Shown here in pieces: positions 1-7,062 of a stretch of 8,319 nt of DNA. The notes beneath the pieces are model-generated. The model saw only the letters and a list, made by a program, of their open reading frames with translations. It was not told the origin of the DNA and ran no database searches. Origin of the DNA: Halobacteriovoraceae bacterium (lineage in GTDB: Bacteria > Bdellovibrionota > Bacteriovoracia > Bacteriovoracales > Bacteriovoracaceae); contig JABJPQ010000621.1 in NCBI GenBank assembly GCA_018663815.1, positions 1 to 8,319 of the forward strand. Direction: 5' to 3'. Each line of letters opens with the position of its first letter. The first letter of the stretch is position 1. The position numbers and the translations under genes were made by a program.

Positions 1-698
1 CCCATCTCTTTATTCATTATTGCTTTTTGAGAGGCCAGCTCTTTTGTTGTTAGAAAATTATAATGCTGGTAACGAACTCCTTCACAATTATATTGATTTG
101 CCAGCTTAATAGGTTCATCTAACGTTTCAACCGATTCTGGGGTTATGGAGTAATTAAGAATAATTTTTGTGCTAGCTTTTATCTGTGAGGCATATTCAAG
201 GTTCTTTACCAATCGGTCATATGACCCCTTTACCTGAGCAACAGTGTCATGCACCTCTTTATTTCCCAAAACTGTGATGTTTAAGTAATCAAGTTTTGCA
301 TCAAACAGTTGGTGTAGTACTTCTGGCTTCATCAAAGTACCATTAGTGAAAATTTGTACAGGCAAATTGAATGACTTTGCATATTTTACAAATTCAACCA
401 AATTTTTATGCATAAATGGTTCACCCCCTGTAAGGATAATTCCTGGTTTTGTTTTATGAACTTGTTGAATTATTTTTTTAAATGTCTCAAGGTTCATCTC
501 TTTAGCATCATGAAGATTGAGATGATAAAAACACATTGAACATTTAATATTACAACGATGTGTAATCGAAAGTGTTACGTTTCTTACTGTTGTAATATCC
601 GTGTCTGGCCTGAGGTAATCCAGCGGGAAAAATATTGCTTCTTTTAAAATGGTACTCATAGGGTACATGTCAGAAAAGTAGTTTATCCTTTTAAGCAC
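1..698 (-). CDS. Radical SAM protein, CX3CX2C class (3' end outside window)
   Basis: This is the N-terminal 232 residues of a radical SAM enzyme; the C-terminus lies beyond the left edge. The cluster-binding motif CNIKCSMC (Cys49, Cys53, Cys56) would hold a 4Fe-4S cluster that cleaves S-adenosylmethionine, and GGEP at residues 91-94 is the SAM amino-group-binding motif. TNGT (118-121) fits the next strand of the barrel. There is no N-terminal cobalamin domain, unlike its upstream neighbour. A C-terminal SPASM/twitch extension cannot be judged because it is off the window. I chose GTG at 698: it overlaps the stop of the preceding gene by 8 bases (GTGCTTAA) and has GGAG four bases upstream. In-frame ATGs at 668 and 659 are alternatives, but the only SD-like sequence near them (AAGGA, 690-686) is 17 or more bases away. 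It is probably the last or a late gene of the minus-strand operon. The fold is clear from the motifs, but the substrate is unknown; the context suggests modification of a sugar, lipid or peptide. Confidence 0.9.
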   Translation of the reverse strand, partial: MLKRINYFSDMYPMSTILKEAIFFPLDYLRPDTDITTVRNVTLSITHRCNIKCSMCFYHLNLHDAKEMNLETFKKIIQQVHKTKPGIILTGGEPFMHKNLVEFVKYAKSFNLPVQIFTNGTLMKPEVLHQLFDAKLDYLNITVLGNKEVHDTVAQVKGSYDRLVKNLEYASQIKASTKIILNYSITPESVETLDEPIKLANQYNCEGVRYQHYNFLTTKELASQKAIMNKEM

Positions 699-2259
699 AT
701 TTCTCCACATCATTATCTTTTCCATCATTAAATAACTCCCTTTTCTTATCTCCATACTTACCTATCAGTCTTAATGAAAGAGCAAAAAGCTCATAATCAA
801 ACAGAAAAGAATTGAAGTTAAATTTAATTCTAAATAGAGCAAGAGGACGATAGACTCGAGCTAAAAACCTTATGACTCTAAAGAATGGTAATTTATTATT
901 CTTTGTTTCTTTAATAATTTTTTTATCTAATACAAACGACGTTACCTGCATAACCTTTATTAAATTATTATGTTTTTTGGTATACCACGGATGTACAATT
1001 TTTTTATTTGCATCAGAAGAATCCATTGCAATCCAATCATCGACTGTTCTTGGTACAACAAAATCAGGGTACTCCATAGCTCTATCTAAAGCTTTAGTGC
1101 CGGGAATTGGCTTCCAATCTCCGCCAAAGCCAAAGTACGCATTTGGATTGTCTTTAATCAAGGTTACAGCAAGCCTTTTTGATTCAAGTAGGTCTTCATA
1201 TGTCTCTTCTGGCATTCCATAAATAAAATTAAAATGGCATTTAATTTTAGGGTGTTGAGCAAGTTTTTTGTTTTGCTCGACAACCAAATCAAATGATATA
1301 CCTTTTTGCATTTTTTTCAATGCTCGGTCTGAGCCAGACTCGACACCAACCATTATGACTCGTCCACCTGCTCGCTCCATTAAATCCAAGAAGGCATGGT
1401 TCATTAATTTTATTTCGTTCACTCGACACCCGCGAAACTCAAGTGTTACCCCAAGATCTGCCTCAACAAGTAAATTAAAGACTTTTTCCATGTGCTTTAA
1501 ATGCCTAAAACTAGTGTCATCAATGAATACAATATGTTTTGCATCAAAGGTTTCAACTGCATATTTTATATGATCAACAACCGCCTCAGCATCATAAGCA
1601 ATCCACTTTGCACCATTAATCTCATTAAATGTTGCAGGACTAACACAAAAGCTACACCGATATGGGCAACCAATAGAGCTAAACATTGCAAATATTCTTT
1701 TTTTATTGAAATTACGCACATACTTTGGTGAGTGCATATCCAGTAAGTTATAAGGTAAGTCTTGGTAAGGAATTATCTCGTGGCTATCCGAGCGAGTATT
1801 ATGGACAAACTTACCCTTAACTTTATAGGAAAGTCCCTTAATATTGTTAAAGTTCTTCGTACCCAAATTTCTGAACAGCTGGTACAAAGCTAGTGATCCA
1901 TATCCTCTTACGAGATAATCAACGTAGTTCTCTTCGATCGTCTCTGGGCATACTGTGGGGTGTGGCCCACCAAACACAATTTCAATATGAGGGTGGTTTT
2001 TTTTTATGTAACGAGATACTTCCCTAGCACACTTTAACGGATTTCCCGTCATTACAGAGATTCCCACCAAGGCTGTATTCGAAGTAATGGCTTCCTCAAC
2101 AACCTTGAAATGATCACGTTCAGCTCGTAAATCAATAACACTTACATCTACTTTATTTTTTATACACTCAGCTGCCGTATACACTAAGCTTAGCGGAGGG
2201 TCCATAATCATTGAATCTTGACTTCCAAGCTTTGGATAAATTAATAAGATTTCACTCAT
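691..2259 (-). CDS. B12-binding-domain radical SAM protein (BchE-like)
   Basis: This 522-residue protein has the two-part architecture of cobalamin-dependent radical SAM enzymes. Residues 1-135 form a Rossmann-like B12-binding-type domain with the family signatures PPLSLVYTAA, VGISVMTG and GGPHPTVCPE. A linker follows (IKGLSYKVKGK, then the DLPYNLLDM stretch near 167-175). The radical SAM core starts with CPYRCSFC (Cys198, Cys202, Cys205) and continues with FIDDTSF, a GVESGSDRALKKMQKG stretch and the late PIPGT motif. The classical cobalamin-ligand motif DxHxxG is not visible, as in many members of this class, so base-off B12 binding cannot be assumed. Members of this superfamily methylate or rearrange unactivated carbons or close rings in lipids, tetrapyrroles and natural products; the substrate here is unknown. 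The C-terminal 100 residues are basic and hydrophobic and may sit on the membrane. The start is well supported by AGGGAGG (2270-2264), and it overlaps the upstream gene's stop by 8 bases (ATGAGTGA), implying translational coupling. Confidence 0.93.
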   Translation of the reverse strand: MSEILLIYPKLGSQDSMIMDPPLSLVYTAAECIKNKVDVSVIDLRAERDHFKVVEEAITSNTALVGISVMTGNPLKCAREVSRYIKKNHPHIEIVFGGPHPTVCPETIEENYVDYLVRGYGSLALYQLFRNLGTKNFNNIKGLSYKVKGKFVHNTRSDSHEIIPYQDLPYNLLDMHSPKYVRNFNKKRIFAMFSSIGCPYRCSFCVSPATFNEINGAKWIAYDAEAVVDHIKYAVETFDAKHIVFIDDTSFRHLKHMEKVFNLLVEADLGVTLEFRGCRVNEIKLMNHAFLDLMERAGGRVIMVGVESGSDRALKKMQKGISFDLVVEQNKKLAQHPKIKCHFNFIYGMPEETYEDLLESKRLAVTLIKDNPNAYFGFGGDWKPIPGTKALDRAMEYPDFVVPRTVDDWIAMDSSDANKKIVHPWYTKKHNNLIKVMQVTSFVLDKKIIKETKNNKLPFFRVIRFLARVYRPLALFRIKFNFNSFLFDYELFALSLRLIGKYGDKKRELFNDGKDNDVEKCA

Positions 2260-3691
2260 AAGACCTCCCTAAAAACATGAATAATATCATGTTTTTTAGT
2301 TTAGACAAACCAAAAGGGATAAAAATTGGCCATAAGGTTACCATGCCCAGCAAGAAGGCAGGGTTATTAAATATATGTTCTTTATCATTATGAAAAAATA
2401 CCTCACCAACTTGGGTCGGTATATGACTAACTAAAACCCCAATGTACATCCACATCAAAATTCTCATTTTTTTTTCATGCCACAAAGAAAATACACCTGA
2501 CAAAAATAGTACAAATAATATATAATCTATTATTTTAAAAAAGTTATAAATTGAACTAAATCGATAGCCATACACAGAGACAAAGCTTTGAGGTTGTGGA
2601 AAACTTGAGATGAAATAAGTAATGAACCCTACATAATTATGTGCCGAAAAATAATGTACAAATCTTTGAGTTAGCCAGTCTATATAAAGCACAGGCTTTT
2701 CAACAATAACTTCAGTAATATATGCGCTTAATGGTGAATTACTAAGTATCGAATTTATAAATTCAAATTTCACATTTCTTTCATCTCGATAATCAATCGC
2801 TTTTTTAATTGAATACTTGTATGCATCCTCATCCGAATAAAAACGAATTCCTTTATAGGTTCCAGGGTTCTCACCCAGGGCATTATATAAACCTATAGCT
2901 AAAGTCGAATCTGCTTCGGAGTAATTAAGAGAACTTCTCAATCCCTGTATCGTCAATTGATTAAACCCTATACCTCCAATACAAAACAATAGTATAAAAA
3001 GAACTTTCTTTTTAAAAAATTCGTTCATCAACAACAAGTAAATTCCGACAAAAAAAGCCAACAAGATATTGTCGGGCCTAATTGTAAATACTGCCCCAGA
3101 GCCAATACCAAGAAGTAACACATTATATATTGTTCTGTTTTCATAGAACCTTATAAAAAGAAGTCCGTTTACTAGGGTTAGTACAGGGATCAAAGCTTCG
3201 CACATTATATGATATGAGTAAAAAATAGATGGTAACCAAATAGCATATAAGCCTGCAGCGCCTAATGCCAAGTGTTTCTTTTTTGTTCGATTCACTATAC
3301 AAAAAATAATAAAACAACCAAAAGAATCTATTAACGCTTGAAAAGACATTATTGAAATCATAATTGTATTTGGCGAGTCGGTAAGCTTAAAAATATAAAG
3401 TGGTATTGATAACAACATTGAATATGGTAAATAGTACTCCGTAACAATATCAAGGTTTTGGAAATACTGCTGTGTATTTTCTAAAACAAACGCTTGAATA
3501 TATGTAAAAATTTGGCCGTGACTAGAGTAAGACATCAAACTTAAAGTATCTGTACGATCGGAATTAATTATATATAATGGCATCATCATTCGAACAGTTA
3601 CAGCAAATCCAAATATCAAAAGAAGCAACCTAAAGTCCTTGTTGTCTTTTAAGTTTTGAAGAAAAATATTACCCTTATTCCAATAATCCAT
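2252..3691 (-). CDS. Multi-pass membrane protein, GT39/PMT-like (GT-C) glycosyltransferase
   Basis: This is a 479-residue integral membrane protein with about ten hydrophobic segments, near residues 20-42, 90-102, 108-133, 140-156, 163-182, 188-201, 208-222, 228-242, 387-404 and 408-425, plus a last pair near 445-475. The layout follows the ArnT/PMT_2 (glycosyltransferase 39) pattern: an acidic first external loop (SDRTDT, 44-49), a YxLPYSMLLSIPLY segment (87-99) in place of the usual Tyr-Pro-Pro loop, LPSIFYSYHIMCEAL (153-167) like the family's 'P...YS...sEaLf' segment, and IRPDN (204-208) like its 'RPt' segment. Family members move sugars from polyprenyl-phosphate carriers to acceptors on the periplasmic side. 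A large external loop (about 245-385) could bind the acceptor. The start has AGGGAA five bases upstream, and the gap to the preceding gene is 29 bases. The fold is likely; activity and substrate are inferred. It could also be a polymerase- or flippase-like membrane protein. Confidence 0.72.
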   Translation of the reverse strand: MDYWNKGNIFLQNLKDNKDFRLLLLIFGFAVTVRMMMPLYIINSDRTDTLSLMSYSSHGQIFTYIQAFVLENTQQYFQNLDIVTEYYLPYSMLLSIPLYIFKLTDSPNTIMISIMSFQALIDSFGCFIIFCIVNRTKKKHLALGAAGLYAIWLPSIFYSYHIMCEALIPVLTLVNGLLFIRFYENRTIYNVLLLGIGSGAVFTIRPDNILLAFFVGIYLLLMNEFFKKKVLFILLFCIGGIGFNQLTIQGLRSSLNYSEADSTLAIGLYNALGENPGTYKGIRFYSDEDAYKYSIKKAIDYRDERNVKFEFINSILSNSPLSAYITEVIVEKPVLYIDWLTQRFVHYFSAHNYVGFITYFISSFPQPQSFVSVYGYRFSSIYNFFKIIDYILFVLFLSGVFSLWHEKKMRILMWMYIGVLVSHIPTQVGEVFFHNDKEHIFNNPAFLLGMVTLWPIFIPFGLSKLKNMILFMFLGRSYE

Positions 3692-3720
3692 TATTCCCTG
3701 TCAATGTAATCGATGACTAC

Positions 3721-5400
3721 CTAATCAATTTTAATACTTTTATTCCACTTTAGTAAAACACTTAATTTCGATACTCGATCGACATATGCCATAAACTCAC
3801 GACATTCCTTTCTCTCATCATCTTTACATGTGTCCATTATCATTCTCCCCGCGTAAGTTTGGCTTAAGAAGTATGAATTAATTACTCCGTCTTTATAGGG
3901 TTCCAGTAGACTATAAAAAAGATTTGTTTTATTATTTTCTTGCAGCTCTAGAGAAGCAAGAAGAATATTCTGATCCTCAAAATTCACAAATTTCCTTTTA
4001 AACATTTTTTCTTTCTCAATGCGAGAAAAATCATCGCTCATATGTATAAGCATCGAATTAATTACGACATACTTAGACGAGACTCCTTTTCCAATTACAT
4101 TACATGAGTTATTTTGCCAAAACTTGCTATGCTCTCGTACCATTTCCATATTGTTAAACTTTAACCCATGTAAAATTAATCCCTGCGTTCCTTTGCATTC
4201 AGATTCAATTCTTTCCGTAATATCCATATATCTTACATTGTCAGTTCTTATTGACCCATAAAATATTGAAATCGGGATTAACAAGATAAGTAGAGCGTTA
4301 AACCATTTTTTATAATTTATAAATATCCCTGTTAATAGCAAAAAAGAAAAGAATGATGTAAGACCATAGGTTGTATGAAATTGTGTCGCAAGTACATTTG
4401 ATCTATGCCCATATAAAGTCACAAAAACTAAGAATGCTAAAAGAAGTGAAATTTGAGTAATCTTTTTATTTCGCCTATACGCATACAAATACCCAATAGG
4501 TGCCAAAATAGAAAATACAATTGGAAAAAATGATTCTCTAGCATAAAACCTTGGATAAAAAAATGGAACAAAATAATTACGATAATGATAACTTATCCCA
4601 GTTAAAATATTTTCAGGTATAAAGAGATAAATGACATTAGAGGTTCCTGTATTTTGACGATGAACAGCCCCAAGTTGATCAATACTCAGTAGAACACCTG
4701 GGATAAATACGATCGCATAGGGAATACTCTTTTTAAAAATTTCCCATAGTCTATCCTTTCTTTCTATTCTTAGAATAGCGACAAACAACACAAATCCCAA
4801 AGAGTTTATTGGATGTGAAAGAATTGAAAGAAAATATGTCATATATGAAAAAAATCTATCCCGTTTACTCGCTAAATAATTCTTAAGGAAGTAATGATAT
4901 GAAAATAAAAAAAACATAAAACTTAGAATATGTTTTCTAGCCGTAAACTCAACATAAACATTAAGTGTAGCAGGGTGAACAAAGTATAATAATGCTAAAA
5001 ACGTCCCGACATCTTTCCCAAAATATACTCGCATAATTCTGTATACTAGCAAGGTTGTAATTAATAAAATGATTAAGTTGTGCACAAGAGGAATCTGTCT
5101 CCAACCAATGGCATCAACCAAAACAAGATCAACCTTATGTGAAAGATCTCTTACTGGTTGAAAGTCATAAATCGCACCTACTTTAAATGCTTCAATATAA
5201 TCTGCAACAGAGTGAATTTTTTCTAGCGGCTCAATAATTATATTTTTATCAACCATTATTGGAGCCGAGGTAAATGGAACCAAATAGGAAAATAATGACA
5301 ACAGTGCAATGACAAAGACACTCTTTTCTTTTATCCACTGATTATTAACCACCTTCTTCACCTTATTTACCTTATTTAATAAAAAGTTTATATCTAGCAT
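3721..5400 (-). CDS. TMTC-like multi-pass membrane protein, putative GT-C glycosyltransferase
   Basis: This 559-residue membrane protein has about ten hydrophobic segments in residues 25-380 and a soluble C-terminal region (about 381-559). Several stretches match the bacterial TMTC-like/O-mannosyltransferase pattern: an external loop with acidic Asp51 and QPVRDLSHKVD (81-91, family 'RPL..ls...D'), PLVHNLIIL (104-112, family 'fHl.NlllH'), VHP (141-143), and FTARKHILSFMFF (152-164, family 'ia.RkdlLs.lFfl'). TMTC proteins normally carry a C-terminal TPR array. This one has no obvious TPRs, but the gene immediately upstream encodes a separate TPR protein. It probably acts in the cytoplasmic membrane on a lipid-linked sugar and a periplasmic acceptor; this is inference. 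The start is uncertain. ATG 5400 has no SD and overlaps the upstream gene by 29 bases, while GTG 5361 (residue 14) has AAGG eight bases upstream and lies just after that gene's stop. An ATG at 5454 is possible but would overlap by 83 bases. Confidence 0.78.
   Translation of the reverse strand: MLDINFLLNKVNKVKKVVNNQWIKEKSVFVIALLSLFSYLVPFTSAPIMVDKNIIIEPLEKIHSVADYIEAFKVGAIYDFQPVRDLSHKVDLVLVDAIGWRQIPLVHNLIILLITTLLVYRIMRVYFGKDVGTFLALLYFVHPATLNVYVEFTARKHILSFMFFLFSYHYFLKNYLASKRDRFFSYMTYFLSILSHPINSLGFVLFVAILRIERKDRLWEIFKKSIPYAIVFIPGVLLSIDQLGAVHRQNTGTSNVIYLFIPENILTGISYHYRNYFVPFFYPRFYARESFFPIVFSILAPIGYLYAYRRNKKITQISLLLAFLVFVTLYGHRSNVLATQFHTTYGLTSFFSFLLLTGIFINYKKWFNALLILLIPISIFYGSIRTDNVRYMDITERIESECKGTQGLILHGLKFNNMEMVREHSKFWQNNSCNVIGKGVSSKYVVINSMLIHMSDDFSRIEKEKMFKRKFVNFEDQNILLASLELQENNKTNLFYSLLEPYKDGVINSYFLSQTYAGRMIMDTCKDDERKECREFMAYVDRVSKLSVLLKWNKSIKID
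5359..5373 (-). promoter_or_regulatory. SD and alternative GTG start for the TMTC-like gene
   Basis: On the minus strand AAGG (5373-5370) overlaps the stop codon of the TPR gene and stands eight bases before an in-frame GTG (5361-5359). The resulting protein would begin M-K-K-V-V-N-N, a short basic leader directly before the first membrane segment. This is a better ribosome-binding context than that of ATG 5400. It suggests stop-start coupling with the TPR gene and a 546-residue product. A second GTG (5352-5350) also has an AAGG eight bases upstream, so the exact choice remains open. Confidence 0.45.
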
Positions 5401-6178
5401 ATTGTTTCGCGCTATAGTACTTCCCGTTCCCATAAAGATATGGATTGGAGTCAAAATCTCGTTTTGAACAACCCTTCTTTAACAAATTCAGGCAATTCAA
5501 GTCAATTTCTGCTTTAATTGCATACAAATCTTTTCTATATTTTACTTTTAAAAAATCCGTTTTTTCTCGTTGATATAAATCGAGGACTGCTTTATAGGCT
5601 TCATCTAAGCCTGTACCTGATTGATATTGAAGCTTCGCAATTAAAGACCTAGTGTGTACGGGAGACTTGGGATCGTCTACAATCTTAGAGTAATAAAAAG
5701 CAGCTTCCTTAAAACGCCCCATTTCAAATGCCAAGAGATAAGCTAAATTATAGTTAAGCTCAAAGTTATCAGGATAAGTTTCTAATCCTTTCATAAATAT
5801 ATAATTCGATCCCTCTAAGTCATCTGTTACAATATTTAAATATTTGCCCCCAAATATATAAGCATTCAAAAACCTTGGCTCTAAAGTTGCGATTGTTTTA
5901 AATCTAAAAAATAGCCATGAATACTTATCTTCACTTTGCTCTGAACGAAAACGATCTAAATCTGATTCAAGTAATGTCGTAATCCAAAAAAAACTACTCA
6001 AGAGTCGTCGCTGACCTGCACTCACCACCAACAACACTTGGTCATTTATATTTACTGCCGATTTCTGCTTCGGTACAATAATTTTTGGTTTGTTTAAGTT
6101 TTGATTCAAATATCCAGCAATCATTAAAAAAGCAAAGCTTAAAAGTAGTATGAGTCTTGTCGATAAAATAATTGTCAA
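5372..6178 (-). CDS. Membrane-anchored TPR-repeat protein
   Basis: This is a 268-residue protein with an N-terminal hydrophobic anchor (about residues 9-24, preceded by one Arg) and no lipobox, so the remainder probably lies in the periplasm attached to the inner membrane. TPR-like helical pairs are visible around residues 86-119, 120-153 (family-like spacing Gly-Leu...Pro-Asp-Asn...Asn-Leu-Ala) and 154-187 (RFKEAAFYYSKIVDDP). Before them is a helix with GQRRLLSSFFWI (55-66). The C-terminus has a short Gly/Tyr-rich tail (243-258). TPR proteins are scaffolds. This one is divergent from an ABC exporter pair and heads an operon of GT-C-like proteins, so it may couple the two; that is inferred. 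The start is odd: TTG 6178 keeps the anchor, but its SD (AAAAAAGGA) is only one base away. An ATT three codons in would have ideal spacing, and ATG 6124 would delete most of the anchor. A comparison with Myxococcus PilG would be informative. Confidence 0.82.
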   Translation of the reverse strand: MTIILSTRLILLLSFAFLMIAGYLNQNLNKPKIIVPKQKSAVNINDQVLLVVSAGQRRLLSSFFWITTLLESDLDRFRSEQSEDKYSWLFFRFKTIATLEPRFLNAYIFGGKYLNIVTDDLEGSNYIFMKGLETYPDNFELNYNLAYLLAFEMGRFKEAAFYYSKIVDDPKSPVHTRSLIAKLQYQSGTGLDEAYKAVLDLYQREKTDFLKVKYRKDLYAIKAEIDLNCLNLLKKGCSKRDFDSNPYLYGNGKYYSAKQYARYKLFIK

Positions 6179-6187
6179 ATCCTTTTT

Positions 6188-6210
6188 TACTATACAGTAT
6201 ATATACTATG
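6188..6210. promoter_or_regulatory. Palindromic divergent intergenic region, candidate operator/bidirectional promoter
   Basis: The 29 bases between the divergent TPR gene and ABC ATPase gene are nearly all A/T. They contain a perfect 12-bp palindrome AGTATATATACT (6196-6207) and an overlapping 5+1+5 palindrome TATAC-A-GTATA (6191-6201). TACTATAC (6188-6195) and TACTATGC (6204-6211) form a 7/8 direct repeat with a 16-base period. Minus-strand -10-like hexamers are TATACT (6201-6196) and TATAGT (6194-6189); plus-strand ones are TATACA (6191-6196) and TATACT (6202-6207). No convincing -35 box accompanies any of them. The symmetry could be an operator for a dimeric repressor or simply AT-rich promoter sequence. 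Confidence 0.4.
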
Positions 6211-7062
6211 CTTACTTTTTATAATATTTCCAAGGTATTTAATACCGACATCCTAAAAAAAAGTTTTACGGCTTTAGATGATGTTAGCTTTAACATTCCA
6301 GAAGGAAAGATCATTGGATTTTTAGGTGCTAACGGTGCAGGAAAAACAACGTCAATTAAAATAGCGATGGACTTTATTCGTCCTAGTTCTGGAACAGTTG
6401 AATTTGGAGAAACACTTCGATCTAACAAGAATACTATTTTTGATAAGATTGGTTATTTACCAGAGCGTCCGTTTTTTTATCCACACTTAACTGGTAAGGA
6501 TTTTTGCTATTACATGGGGGCATTATCTGGACTTAATAGGTCTACTATCAATAAGCAAATTCATTTTTGGGCTCCTCGATTTAATATTGAGTTTGCACTG
6601 AATCGTGAAATTAAAGGATACTCAAAGGGTATGCTGCAAAGGATTGGATTTCTTGTAACATTATTACACAACCCAAAACTTATTATATTAGATGAACCAC
6701 TCGCTGGGCTTGATCCTGTTGGAAGAAAAGAGCTAAGAGAGATCATTGTCGAAGTAAACAAGCAAGGCACAACTGTTTTTTTTAGTTCACATATAGTCTC
6801 TGATATGGAAGAAATTTGCCATGACGTAGTTTTTTTAAAAAGTGGTCGTATGATTTTTAATGGGAGTGTCAAATCTCTGATTGATAAAAATACAAAGCTT
6901 GAAAATGAAATACGATTTATTCATGACGGCCAACTATGTGTTAAAATTATCTCAGAAGACAAAAAACTAGCTTTTTTAAATTCTTGTTTATCTCAAAATG
7001 ACAATATCATTTCAGTCAAAAGAGTTCAGGCTAGCTTAGAGGAAATTTTCTATGAGGTTTAG
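6208..7062 (+). CDS. ABC transporter ATP-binding protein (NatA/PilH-like)
   Basis: This 284-residue nucleotide-binding subunit has every expected motif: Walker A GANGAGKT (40-47), a Q-loop region in which the Gln is replaced (YLPERPFFYPHLT, Glu86), signature YSKGM (138-142), Walker B LIILDEP (158-164), D-loop AGLDP (166-170) and switch His195 (SSH). A C-terminal extension of about 60 residues follows, as in ATPases paired with ABC-2 permeases. It would power the permease encoded directly downstream, whose start overlaps its end by 11 bases. The sequence type (an LPERP.FYPHLT run instead of a canonical Q-loop) is common in the Nat/Nos/Ccm-like exporters of proteobacteria. With a pilin-like gene nearby, it may correspond to PilH of the Myxococcus pil cluster; that is inference. 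ATG 6208 is chosen because the frame upstream offers only a TTG (6172) inside the divergent TPR gene. No SD precedes it, so the mRNA may be nearly leaderless. Confidence 0.95.
   Translation: MLTFYNISKVFNTDILKKSFTALDDVSFNIPEGKIIGFLGANGAGKTTSIKIAMDFIRPSSGTVEFGETLRSNKNTIFDKIGYLPERPFFYPHLTGKDFCYYMGALSGLNRSTINKQIHFWAPRFNIEFALNREIKGYSKGMLQRIGFLVTLLHNPKLIILDEPLAGLDPVGRKELREIIVEVNKQGTTVFFSSHIVSDMEEICHDVVFLKSGRMIFNGSVKSLIDKNTKLENEIRFIHDGQLCVKIISEDKKLAFLNSCLSQNDNIISVKRVQASLEEIFYEV

Noticed and set aside
872..1731. Three plus-strand open frames inside the B12 radical SAM gene (872-1222, 1268-1573, 1501-1731)
   Set aside because: They lie antisense to a gene with clear family motifs, have no recognisable domains and overlap each other; they are shadows.
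4019..4261. Plus-strand open frame of 80 codons
   Set aside because: Antisense to the TMTC-like gene, with no motif and no SD context worth supporting.
5401..5454. Longer N-terminus for the TMTC-like protein, from ATG 5454
   Set aside because: It would overlap the TPR gene by 83 bases, adds residues unlike a leader, and has no SD.
6173..6178. Minus-strand TTGACA as a -35 box
   Set aside because: No -10-like hexamer stands at 16-18 bases, and it would lie inside the TPR coding region.
6172..6207. Upstream TTG start (6172) for the ABC ATPase
   Set aside because: It would run the gene into the divergent TPR start region; ATG 6208 gives the normal N-terminus (MLTFYNISKVF) of this ATPase type.
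6219..6872. Minus-strand open frames 6219-6428 and 6561-6872
   Set aside because: Antisense to the ABC ATPase across its Walker A and Walker B regions; shadows.
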